DNA of 5,077 nucleotides, from contig JAHFBD010000171.1 of NCBI GenBank assembly GCA_023250175.1, forward strand, positions 1 through 5,077. The letters run 5' to 3'. The notes under the pieces were generated by a model. That model was given only the letters and a program-made list of their open reading frames with translations. It did not search any database and was not told the DNA's origin. The stretch is from Candidatus Melainabacteria bacterium. GTDB lineage: Bacteria; Cyanobacteriota; Vampirovibrionia; 2-02-FULL-35-15. How positions within the stretch are numbered: the stretch's first letter is position 1; each line of letters opens with the position of its first letter. Both the position numbers and the translations under genes were made by a program. Of the stretch, positions 1 through 5,077 are shown piece after piece.

Positions 1-25
1 CACCTCTCTCGCACTCACACTTAAA

Positions 26-53
26 GGATTTGTCTAGTTTATCTGGCAAATCC
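26..53. other. Stem-loop near the left edge
   Basis: GGATTTG at 26-32 is the exact reverse complement of CAAATCC at 47-53, giving a 7-bp stem around a 14-base loop. Read on the plus strand, the inner bases CTAG (34-37) and CTGG (43-46) can add four more pairs, one of them G-U, after a single bulged base, leaving the loop TTTAT. No T-run follows on the plus strand; on the minus strand only TTT follows. It lies about 60 bases beyond the 3' end of the tRNA-Thr gene. It could be a remnant of transcript structure or part of an RNA or gene cut by the window edge. I do not recognise a family, and nothing else in bases 1-115 looks coding. Confidence 0.3.
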
Positions 54-82
54 GATCAAACGTAAGATCTGAGCGAAAGGAA

Positions 83-99
83 CTCCAGCTTGTTTGGAG
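83..99 (-). terminator. Weak hairpin downstream of tRNA-Thr, possible terminator
   Basis: CTCCA at 83-87 pairs with TGGAG at 95-99 across a 7-base loop. On the minus strand the hairpin lies about 17 bases after the tRNA 3' end and is followed by TTCCTTTC, which is pyrimidine-rich but not a proper T-run. The stem is only five pairs long, so intrinsic termination would be weak. It could equally mark a processing site or be chance. Confidence 0.2.
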
Positions 100-115
100 C
101 TATATAATAAACAAA

Positions 116-187
116 AGCCGATAGTCAGATTCGAACTGACGACCTACGGTTTACAAAACCGTTGCTCTACCACTGAGCTATATCGGC
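116..187 (-). tRNA. tRNA-Thr (anticodon UGU)
   Basis: The minus strand folds into a complete 72-nt cloverleaf. The acceptor arms GCCGATA (187-181) and TATCGGC (123-117) pair perfectly over seven bases. The D stem is GCTC/GAGC. The anticodon stem ACGGT/ACCGT carries the loop TTTGTAA, so the anticodon is TGT, which reads ACA and, by wobble, other Thr codons. The variable loop is five bases, and the T stem GTCAG/CTGAC encloses the standard TTCGAAT loop. The discriminator base (116) is U on the RNA. The 3' CCA is not encoded, since the next bases are TTT, so it must be added by tRNA nucleotidyltransferase. The gene follows tmk on the same strand after 122 bases; a clear promoter of its own is not visible there. 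Confidence 0.97.
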
Positions 188-192
188 ATTTC

Positions 193-293
193 TAGAAAAT
201 TAGAGTATCAGATAGCAAAGAATCAGAAAATCAGAACAGAACTTTTTAATAAAACCAAAGTACCTTTACTCTTACCTAACACTCTAATTTCTA
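193..293. repeat. Spaced inverted repeat between tmk and tRNA-Thr
   Basis: TAGAAAATTAGAGT (193-206) is the reverse complement of ACTCTAATTTCTA (281-293) apart from one missing T, so the arms give about 13 pairs with one bulge around a 74-base spacer. The spacer also contains ATCAGA three times (207-212, 222-227, 230-235). The whole 188-309 stretch is AT-rich and non-coding. In a tmk-to-tRNA transcript the arms could pair and set off the tRNA 5' side, but AT-rich arms this far apart could also arise by chance. Confidence 0.3.
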
Positions 294-309
294 ATTCTCT
301 AAGATTTTA

Positions 310-921
310 TCAAATATTAATACGATCCTTAAGTATTTCTTTTACTTCTCTATGTAATAACTCTATTGGCTCAGAACCATCTAACACTATATACCTATTC
401 TTATATATCTTTGCTAATTGATCATACCCTTTAATTACATCCTTATAAAACTGTTGCTTTGAACTCTCCATCTTATCTTTTTTACCTTTTTTATTAGCAC
501 GCTCCAAAAAGATATTAAAATCAATCCTAAATAAAACTGTTAATTGCGGCTCTGGTAAAGCAGATACCTCTACAAGCTTTAAAATCTTCTTTAAATCCAA
601 CCCTCTACCAAACCCTTGGTAAGCAATTGTAGAGTCATAATATCTATCACAAAACACTGTTTTTTTTTGAGCTAAAGCAGGCAAAATAATTTTTTCATAA
701 TTATCCTGAATACCTGTAAAAAACAAGAATAACTCATTAATTTCAGAAAGCTTTAAGTCTCTTCGATGTAACAATATCTTTCTTAATTCTTTTCCTAAAT
801 GAGTTTCTCCAGGATTTGAAGTAAAAATTATATTGTTTTTGTTTTTAAAACTCTTTTTTAAAAGGTCAATTTGTGTAGTCTTCCCTGAACAATCAATTCC
901 TTCAAATGTAATAAATGACAT
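310..921 (-). CDS. tmk: Thymidylate kinase (dTMP kinase)
   Basis: This 203-residue cytoplasmic enzyme should phosphorylate dTMP to dTDP with ATP, the step before dTTP in DNA precursor synthesis. The P-loop is GIDCSGKTT (residues 8-16), preceded by the family-typical ITFE. The dTMP-binding block DRYYDSTIAYQGFGRGLD (92-109) is intact, including the Asp-Arg pair 92-93. Near the C terminus, FYKDVIKGYDQLA (158-170) and VLDGSEPIE (179-187) match the usual family ending, and the length is normal. Three family positions are substituted: the expected TREPGG reads TSNPGE (34-39), the Arg of the usual LFAADR block aligns with Ile71, and the LID has KKGKKDKME (144-152) where DRIE-like text is usual. The ATG is preceded by AGGT with a 9-base spacing, beside a palindrome. 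The gene ends in TGA, with tRNA-Thr next downstream. Confidence 0.93.
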   Translation of the reverse strand: MSFITFEGIDCSGKTTQIDLLKKSFKNKNNIIFTSNPGETHLGKELRKILLHRRDLKLSEINELFLFFTGIQDNYEKIILPALAQKKTVFCDRYYDSTIAYQGFGRGLDLKKILKLVEVSALPEPQLTVLFRIDFNIFLERANKKGKKDKMESSKQQFYKDVIKGYDQLAKIYKNRYIVLDGSEPIELLHREVKEILKDRINI

Positions 922-930
922 ATATTATTT

Positions 931-969
931 ACCTACCGCCGGTTTTTTCGCTGTGCTCCCAAAACCGGC
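931..969 (-). promoter_or_regulatory. Palindrome abutting the tmk ribosome binding site
   Basis: GCCGGTTTT (938-946) and AAAACCGGC (961-969) form a perfect 9-bp inverted repeat around a 14-base loop. On the minus-strand transcript the stem is followed at once by GGTAGGT (937-931), the likely Shine-Dalgarno region of tmk, which starts at 921. No T-run follows, so this is not a standard terminator. The stretch 931-985 is about 55% G+C by hand count, well above its surroundings. It may control tmk translation, stabilise a processed mRNA end, or be one copy of a dispersed intergenic palindrome. The sequence alone cannot decide. Confidence 0.45.
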
Positions 970-1009
970 TTTCCAAAGTGCTTCCAATCTGTCGTTTATA
1001 ATACATTAC

Positions 1010-1037
1010 GATTTTACCGAATAAATCGGATAAAATC
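1010..1037 (-). other. Stem-loop downstream of the cytochrome gene
   Basis: GATTTTACCGA (1010-1020) pairs with TCGG-A-TAAAATC (1026-1037), giving 11 pairs with one bulged A (1030) and a 5-base loop. It lies about 50 bases beyond the stop codon of the cytochrome c gene on the transcribed strand. The base following the stem there is G, then TAATG, so there is no U-tract. A Rho-independent terminator is therefore doubtful; an mRNA 3'-end stabiliser or a processing site between the cytochrome gene and tmk is equally possible. Confidence 0.35.
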
Positions 1038-1089
1038 TTACCTTATAAATTGTTTACTTAGAAATATTACACTAACTAGGTAGTAATGA

Positions 1090-1440
1090 TTATTTAGCCA
1101 TTAGTGAGATTACATATTTATATAAGGCATCTAGTTGATTTGGCTTATTTACAATATTTTTAAAGTTTGGCATTGGTGCTGGAGGTGATTCTAAAAATGC
1201 TTTAAATAGTTTCTTTGACGCTAGTTTACTTGAACCAATTACAGGCTTATTAGATTTTATAAGATTTTCTCCATGCAAATGACATCCTGAACAATTAGTC
1301 TTAAATAAATTATTACCTTTTTGCAAATCATCATTGTTAGCTGGATCTGGAGCTGAAAAGCAAACTAAAGCAACACCAAGTAAACCATTTAAACAACAAA
1401 ATAATAAAAATAACTTGATACTAAAAGGTATCTTATTCAT
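1090..1440 (-). CDS. Small exported mono-heme cytochrome c
   Basis: The product has 116 residues. Residues 1-30 form a signal peptide or N-terminal anchor: Lys3 and Lys9, a hydrophobic run rich in Leu, Phe and Cys, then FSAPDP, where cleavage after Ala30 is plausible. The mature part is a class I cytochrome c of about 86 residues. The covalent heme site is CSGCH (50-54), with His54 the proximal iron ligand. Met90 in APMPNF is the likely distal ligand, and the C-terminal helix LDALYKYVISLM (103-114) is the usual closing helix. It should carry electrons outside the cytoplasmic membrane, in the periplasm or bound to the membrane surface; the partners are unknown. The style recalls small cyanobacterial cytochromes (c6, cM), but I cannot assign a subfamily. 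The ATG lies 16 bases after the rplI stop, with only a weak GGAA-type ribosome site, so translation may be coupled to rplI. Confidence 0.88.
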   Translation of the reverse strand: MNKIPFSIKLFLLFCCLNGLLGVALVCFSAPDPANNDDLQKGNNLFKTNCSGCHLHGENLIKSNKPVIGSSKLASKKLFKAFLESPPAPMPNFKNIVNKPNQLDALYKYVISLMAK

Positions 1441-1456
1441 TACTTAGGTTCCAAAT

Positions 1457-1921
1457 TTATTCTTCTTCTTTTTTTACTACAAACTTAACTTCAGCAGAAA
1501 CTTCATTGTGCAATTTTAATTTAATGCTATATTCACCAACTTCTCCAATAGCTCTTTTAAGCTGGACTTGCTTTCTTGTAATATCTACTCCTGCTTCGCT
1601 GTTTACTCTCTCAACAATATCTTTTGCTGTAATTGCTCCAAAAAGCTTTCCAGCTTCACCAGCTTTTACCAAGATAACAAAATCACCATGATTGTTTAGT
1701 TTCTTAAGAACCTCTTCTGCTTGTACTTTTTCTTCTTGATATTGCTTTTCTAGCAACTCTTTTTTCTTTTGTATCCTTCGAATTTCACCGACAGTAGGTA
1801 TAGCGGCTAATCCTTCAGGTAATAAATAATTTCTTGCATAACCTGGTTTAACAGATACAATTTCTCCAATTTGACCCAGCTTTTCTACATTATCATTCAA
1901 TAAAACTTTTATATTTGGCAT
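1457..1921 (-). CDS. rplI: 50S ribosomal protein bL9
   Basis: This 154-residue ribosomal protein binds 23S rRNA near the L1 stalk with its N-terminal domain and reaches out with its C-terminal domain. Residues 1-45 carry the L9 signature: GQIGEIVSVKPGYARNYL (16-33) followed by LPEGLAA (34-40). Residues 44-75 form the charged connecting helix (RRIQKKKELLEKQYQEEK and onward). Residues 77-150 are the C-terminal domain, with the conserved KLFGAITAKDI (92-102). Length is normal and the protein ends in a short acidic tail, EEE. The ATG is preceded by AAAAAGG (1936-1930) with an 8-base gap, a good ribosome site. The gene stands apart from the rpsF-ssb-rpsR group where rplI is often found; instead it lies between serA and a cytochrome c gene on the same strand. 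Confidence 0.97.
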   Translation of the reverse strand: MPNIKVLLNDNVEKLGQIGEIVSVKPGYARNYLLPEGLAAIPTVGEIRRIQKKKELLEKQYQEEKVQAEEVLKKLNNHGDFVILVKAGEAGKLFGAITAKDIVERVNSEAGVDITRKQVQLKRAIGEVGEYSIKLKLHNEVSAEVKFVVKKEEE

Positions 1922-1985
1922 CTTTTTAACCTTTTTCTATAACTAACAAGGCAATATTTTAACATTAAATCAGCCTACACTATTT

Positions 1986-2014
1986 TGTATAGCAAACCTA
2001 TTTAGTATAACCAA
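1986..2014 (-). promoter_or_regulatory. Candidate promoter for rplI and the cytochrome gene
   Basis: On the minus strand, directly after the serA stop codon, TTGGTT (2014-2009) and TATACA (1991-1986) are separated by 17 bases. They resemble sigma-70 -35 and -10 boxes at ideal spacing. A start near 1979 would leave a leader of about 58 bases before rplI. The region is AT-rich, so chance matches are likely, and read-through from serA is an alternative because no terminator is visible in 1922-2014. Confidence 0.35.
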
Positions 2015-3649
2015 TTATTTGGAAGATAATATAGGCTCTAGTTCCTTTGCTTTAGTAGTAAAATCATTTCTTAATTTTACATACCGGGCTTCTAAGATTC
2101 CTTCCAAATCAGCTACTTTTTTAAGTAATTCCGCTGGAATCGGATCATCTAAATTTAAAATCATGACAGACATTTCTCTTGGTCCATTTCTACCAACATG
2201 CATTGAACTTATATTTATATTCCCCTTCCATAAAATAGTAGAAACTTGAGCAATCATACCTGGCTTATCCTGATGATGAGTTAATAACATATGTTCTGCC
2301 GGAGTAGCATTCATAGTATAACTATCCAGCTGAACAATTGCAGGAATTCCCTGAGCTAATAAAGTCCCAGCAATAGTTTTTACCCCTTTATCTGTTCTAA
2401 GTGATATTTTTAACTCTTCAACATAGTCCCCAGTATCAAATGATTTTGATTCAATAATTTTAATCCCACGTTCTTTTGCAATATGTGGAGCATTAACAAA
2501 ATTAACCCCTTCTACACTACAAGATAAAACACCCTTTAAGATAGCGATATTAAGAGGTTCTGTATTTTTCTTTGCTAATTCACCCTTAGACTCAATTTGA
2601 ATTTCCTGAATCTTCCCATCAATTAACTGAGCAGCTATCGTTCCAAGGCTAACTGCTAAAGTCATAAATGACTTAACCTCTGCAATAATTTCAGGCTTCA
2701 TCACTGGAAGGTTTACAGCACTTCGTGCATATCCACCCAACAATACATCTCTTATTTGTTCAGCAACATCTAAAGCAACATTAATTTGTGCTTCTTCTGT
2801 ACTTGCACCTAGATGTGGGGTTAAAACAACTCTATCTCCAAGAGATAGTAAAGGACTATCTTTTACAGGTTCTTCACTAAAGACATCAATTGCAGCACCT
2901 GCAACATGACCCGCTTTAATAGCATCTGTTAAAGCACTTTCATCAATTATGCCACCACGTGCACAATTCACAATTCTTATACCTTTTTTACACATTTTTA
3001 AAGTTTCTTTATTTAACAAGTTTGCTGTCTCTGGAGTTTTTGGTATATGAAAAGTAATTATGTCTGATCTTTTCCAGATATCATTAAGAGTGACAAGCTC
3101 AAACCTATGCTGTGATGCAAACTCCTGACTTACAAATGGATCATAAGCAATAATTTTCATCCCCATTGCTTGTGCCGTTTTTGCTACTCGCGAACCTATC
3201 TTTCCTAGACCTACGACACCTAATACTTTATTAAAGATTTCAAAACCCATAAAGTCAGCTCTTCGCCATTCATTTTGCTTCATGGAAATATCAGCAGCCG
3301 GAATTAATCTAGCCATTGATAGCATCATTGCAATTGTATGTTCTGCTGCTGCTGTCGTATTTCCTTCAGGAGAATTTACAACTATAATTCCTTTTTCTGT
3401 AGCCGCATTTAAATCAATATTATCTACCCCTACACCAGCTCGTCCAATTATTTTCATTCTGGAAGAACAAGCCTGGATAACATCTTTAGTAACTTTTGTT
3501 TGACTACGAACTAATAGAGCATCATAGTTTTTTATTATTGTTTTTAACTCATCTGGAGAAATACCAGGTTTATAATCAACTTCAGATGACTCTCTCAATA
3601 TATCTAATCCAGATTCATTTAATTTATCTGTTACAAGTACTTTTGTCAT
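2015..3649 (-). CDS. serA: D-3-phosphoglycerate dehydrogenase, long ACT-domain form
   Basis: The enzyme catalyses the first step of serine synthesis, oxidising 3-phosphoglycerate to 3-phosphohydroxypyruvate with NAD in the cytoplasm. Residues 1-100 and about 285-318 form the substrate domain (GRAGVGVDNID, 69-79). Residues 101-284 form the nucleotide domain, with GLGKIG (147-152), an acidic Asp170 typical of NAD preference, and the catalytic set Arg231 (CARGG), Glu260 (SEEP) and His279 (TPHLGAST). Residues of about 320-445 match the allosteric substrate-binding domain of long SerA proteins, and 453-525 are an ACT domain (DKPGMIAQVS, SSMHVGR), which in this family commonly mediates serine feedback. 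The 544 residues include about 18 extra at the C terminus compared with the usual 525-530. The ATG has GAGGT (3660-3656) six bases upstream, a strong ribosome site. The gene diverges from gmd. Confidence 0.96.
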   Translation of the reverse strand: MTKVLVTDKLNESGLDILRESSEVDYKPGISPDELKTIIKNYDALLVRSQTKVTKDVIQACSSRMKIIGRAGVGVDNIDLNAATEKGIIVVNSPEGNTTAAAEHTIAMMLSMARLIPAADISMKQNEWRRADFMGFEIFNKVLGVVGLGKIGSRVAKTAQAMGMKIIAYDPFVSQEFASQHRFELVTLNDIWKRSDIITFHIPKTPETANLLNKETLKMCKKGIRIVNCARGGIIDESALTDAIKAGHVAGAAIDVFSEEPVKDSPLLSLGDRVVLTPHLGASTEEAQINVALDVAEQIRDVLLGGYARSAVNLPVMKPEIIAEVKSFMTLAVSLGTIAAQLIDGKIQEIQIESKGELAKKNTEPLNIAILKGVLSCSVEGVNFVNAPHIAKERGIKIIESKSFDTGDYVEELKISLRTDKGVKTIAGTLLAQGIPAIVQLDSYTMNATPAEHMLLTHHQDKPGMIAQVSTILWKGNINISSMHVGRNGPREMSVMILNLDDPIPAELLKKVADLEGILEARYVKLRNDFTTKAKELEPILSSK

Positions 3650-3699
3650 TTATCTACCTCAATCGTTAATAAAACACATTAATTTTATTGTATTTTAGG

Positions 3700-3727
3700 A
3701 TATTAGTAAAATTTGATGGAATTACAA
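3700..3727 (-). promoter_or_regulatory. Candidate serA promoter
   Basis: On the minus strand TTGTAA (3727-3722) and TAATAT (3705-3700) are spaced by 16 bases and resemble sigma-70 boxes, though the -10 matches only four of six consensus positions. A start near 3693 would give a leader of about 45 bases containing a 7-bp inverted repeat (AATAAAA 3668-3674 with TTTTATT 3683-3689). All of 3650-3778 is very AT-rich, so the assignment is tentative. Confidence 0.3.
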
Positions 3728-3764
3728 TTACTTGTCTAATAAATATTTGCAGTTATTTTGTAGT

Positions 3765-3770
3765 TATAAT
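3765..3770 (+). promoter_or_regulatory. Consensus -10 box just before gmd
   Basis: TATAAT is a perfect -10 hexamer, but it ends only eight bases before the gmd ATG at 3779. Transcription starting about seven bases after it would begin at roughly 3777, making the gmd mRNA practically leaderless. No good -35 box lies 16-18 bases upstream (the bases there are AATATT-like), and the extended -10 TGn is absent. A competing arrangement is TTGTCT (3732-3737) with TATTTT (3754-3759) at 16-base spacing, which would give a leader of about 13 bases. Confidence 0.4.
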
Positions 3771-3778
3771 ATAGGGAA

Positions 3779-4909
3779 ATGGTAAAAAAAGCTCTTATTA
3801 CTGGAATTACAGGACAAGATGGTACTTACCTATCAGAACTATTGCTAGAAAAAGGGTATATCGTTCACGGTATAAAACGTCGTTCCTCATTTTTTAACAC
3901 TCAAAGAATTGATCATTTGTATAAAGATCCACATAATCCGGATTGTAATTTCTTTTTACATTATGGAGACTTAACAGATCCTGCAAGCCTAGTTAAATTA
4001 ATCCAACAAATACAACCTGATGAAATTTATAATCTGGGTGCACAAAGTCACGTACAAGTATCTTTTTCAAACCCACAATATACTGCACAAGCAAATGCTA
4101 TCGGAGCATTAAATATGCTTGAAGCAATAAAAATTTTAGGCATGGAGAAAAAAGTTCGATATTATCAGGCATCTAGCTCAGAAATGTTTGGATTAGTAAA
4201 GGAAATTCCACAAAATGAATCTACCCCTTTCTATCCACGCTCACCCTATGCTGCATCAAAACTCTTTGCTTATTGGATTACTATAAATTATCGTGAGGCT
4301 TACAATTTGTTTGCTTGTAATGGTATTTTATTTAATCATGAATCTCCCAGAAGAGGTGAAACCTTTGTAACAAGAAAAATAACACGTGCTGTAGGCCGAA
4401 TAGCAGTCGGACTAGAAGATAAATTGTTTTTAGGAAACTTAAATGCAAAAAGAGACTGGGGACATGCAAAAGACTTTGTATATGGAATGTGGTTAATGCT
4501 CCAACAAGATACTCCAGATGATTATGTTCTGGCTACAGGCAAAACAATATCTGTTAATCAATTTGCAGAAATAGCGTTCCGTGAAGTAGGAATTGAAATT
4601 GGCTGGCGTGGGTATGAAACAGAAGTCGTAGGATATATTAAATCATTCAACAATAAAGTTTTGCCCTCCATTACTTCATTAAGAAAGCCTGGAGATCTCT
4701 TAATTGAAGTAGACACTAAATATTTACGCCCAACAGAAGTAAACATTTTACAAGGTGATCCATCAAAAGCTGAAAAGAAATTAAACTGGAAACGAAAGTA
4801 TGATCTTAATGCCTTGATAAAAGAAATGGTTCATGCAGACTTAGAACAAGCAAGACAATCCCTATTTCTTAAAGAAGGTGGATTCAAGGAATATAGCCAT
4901 GTTGAATAA
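3779..4909 (+). CDS. gmd: GDP-mannose 4,6-dehydratase
   Basis: This 376-residue extended short-chain dehydrogenase converts GDP-D-mannose to GDP-4-keto-6-deoxy-D-mannose, the precursor of GDP-L-fucose and related deoxysugars, in the cytoplasm. The Rossmann motif is GITGQDG (9-15), followed by the NADP-contacting HGIKRRSSFFNTQRIDH (30-46). NLGAQSHVQVSF (85-96) is the family block. The catalytic set sits in SSSEMFG (132-138; Ser133, Glu135) and YAASK (Tyr157, Lys161). GILFNHESPRRGETFVTRK (182-200), GNLNAKRDWGHAKDFV (219-234) and RPTEVNILQGDPSKA (317-331) are the substrate-binding and C-terminal hallmarks. The VGYIKSF-to-RKPGD segment (284-306) is the longer linker seen in E. coli-type Gmd. The start is fixed by homology at the N terminus; AGGG lies only two bases before the ATG. 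The next gene, a GDP-L-fucose synthase, uses its product. Confidence 0.97.
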   Translation: MVKKALITGITGQDGTYLSELLLEKGYIVHGIKRRSSFFNTQRIDHLYKDPHNPDCNFFLHYGDLTDPASLVKLIQQIQPDEIYNLGAQSHVQVSFSNPQYTAQANAIGALNMLEAIKILGMEKKVRYYQASSSEMFGLVKEIPQNESTPFYPRSPYAASKLFAYWITINYREAYNLFACNGILFNHESPRRGETFVTRKITRAVGRIAVGLEDKLFLGNLNAKRDWGHAKDFVYGMWLMLQQDTPDDYVLATGKTISVNQFAEIAFREVGIEIGWRGYETEVVGYIKSFNNKVLPSITSLRKPGDLLIEVDTKYLRPTEVNILQGDPSKAEKKLNWKRKYDLNALIKEMVHADLEQARQSLFLKEGGFKEYSHVE

Positions 4910-4930
4910 CCTCTTAAATAAATAAAACAA

Positions 4931-5077
4931 ATGGACAAAGAAGCAAAAATCTATGTTGCTGGTCACAAAGGATTAGTTGGTTCTTCATTAGTTAGAGAGT
5001 TAAATAAAGAAGGATATTCTAATATTCTTACAAGGTCTCGGAATCAATTAAATCTCTTAAATCAAAATGAAGCAACT
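4931..5077 (+). CDS. fcl: GDP-L-fucose synthase, N-terminal part (cut by window end)
   Basis: Only the first 49 codons are present, with no stop before the window edge. The product begins MDKEAKIYVAGHKGLVGSSL, where GHKGLVG (residues 11-17) is the characteristic Rossmann loop of GDP-4-keto-6-deoxymannose epimerase/reductase (Fcl, WcaG). The following GYSNILTRSRNQLNL (32-46) is also typical. This bifunctional enzyme epimerises and then reduces the Gmd product with NADPH to give GDP-L-fucose. The gene begins 21 bases after the gmd stop on the same strand, so an operon is very likely. The leader between the genes is A-rich (AAATAAATAAAACAA) and has no Shine-Dalgarno-like purine run; no other in-frame start fits better. 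The family is normally about 310-320 residues long. Confidence 0.92.
   Translation, partial: MDKEAKIYVAGHKGLVGSSLVRELNKEGYSNILTRSRNQLNLLNQNEAT

Noticed and set aside
1..12. Possible 5' end of another minus-strand tRNA (complement reads GAGAGAGGTG, like the start of some Ser/Tyr tRNAs)
   Set aside because: Only about ten bases are visible, the acceptor strand would start with an unusual A, and no pairing partner is in the window.
997..1002. TATAAT on the plus strand in the cytochrome-tmk gap
   Set aside because: No plus-strand gene follows before the antisense of the cytochrome gene, and no -35 box is evident; likely chance in AT-rich DNA.
833..1024. Plus-strand ORF of 63 codons across the tmk start and the following gap
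   Set aside because: It overlaps tmk antisense, has no ribosome site or recognisable protein features, and is explained as a shadow.
1506..1691. Plus-strand ORF of 61 codons inside rplI
   Set aside because: It lies antisense within a clear L9 gene; the translation has no family character.
2019..2249. Plus-strand ORF of 76 codons inside serA
   Set aside because: It lies antisense to the SerA ACT domain and is a shadow of that coding frame.
3282..3503. Plus-strand ORF of 73 codons inside serA, hydrophobic-looking
   Set aside because: The Ala/Ile/Val content is the antisense of the SerA nucleotide-domain codons; no ribosome site.
4558..4746. Minus-strand ORF of 62 codons inside gmd
   Set aside because: It lies antisense to conserved Gmd sequence and has no start signal.

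Overview
The window is AT-rich (roughly one third G+C by eye) and holds ordinary bacterial chromosomal genes. A Gram-negative-type bacterium with a respiratory or photosynthetic-lineage cytochrome c fits best. The combination of a long SerA with an ACT domain, an E. coli-type GDP-mannose dehydratase and a small exported mono-heme cytochrome would suit a low-GC relative of the cyanobacteria, such as a melainabacterial lineage. That is a guess from protein style, not something the sequence proves.

Layout. The left three quarters are read on the minus strand, in the order serA (3649 to 2015), rplI for ribosomal protein L9 (1921 to 1457), a small cytochrome c (1440 to 1090), tmk for thymidylate kinase (921 to 310) and tRNA-Thr(UGU) (187 to 116). 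rplI and the cytochrome gene are only 16 bases apart and are probably co-transcribed. The 168-base gap between the cytochrome gene and tmk holds two inverted repeats; one abuts the tmk ribosome binding site and sits in a patch of clearly higher G+C. Bases 1-115 hold no gene that I can identify, only two small stem-loops.

The right quarter is read on the plus strand: gmd (3779-4909) and the first 49 codons of a GDP-L-fucose synthase gene (4931 to the window end). Together these make GDP-L-fucose from GDP-D-mannose, which points to a surface polysaccharide or glycan cluster continuing to the right. The 129-base gap between serA and gmd is a divergent promoter region.

I see no CRISPR array, insertion sequence, phage gene, toxin-antitoxin pair or other defence system. 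The points most worth checking are the substituted conserved residues in the thymidylate kinase, the palindrome next to its ribosome binding site, and the two fucose genes, which lack a normally spaced Shine-Dalgarno site; gmd may be leaderless.
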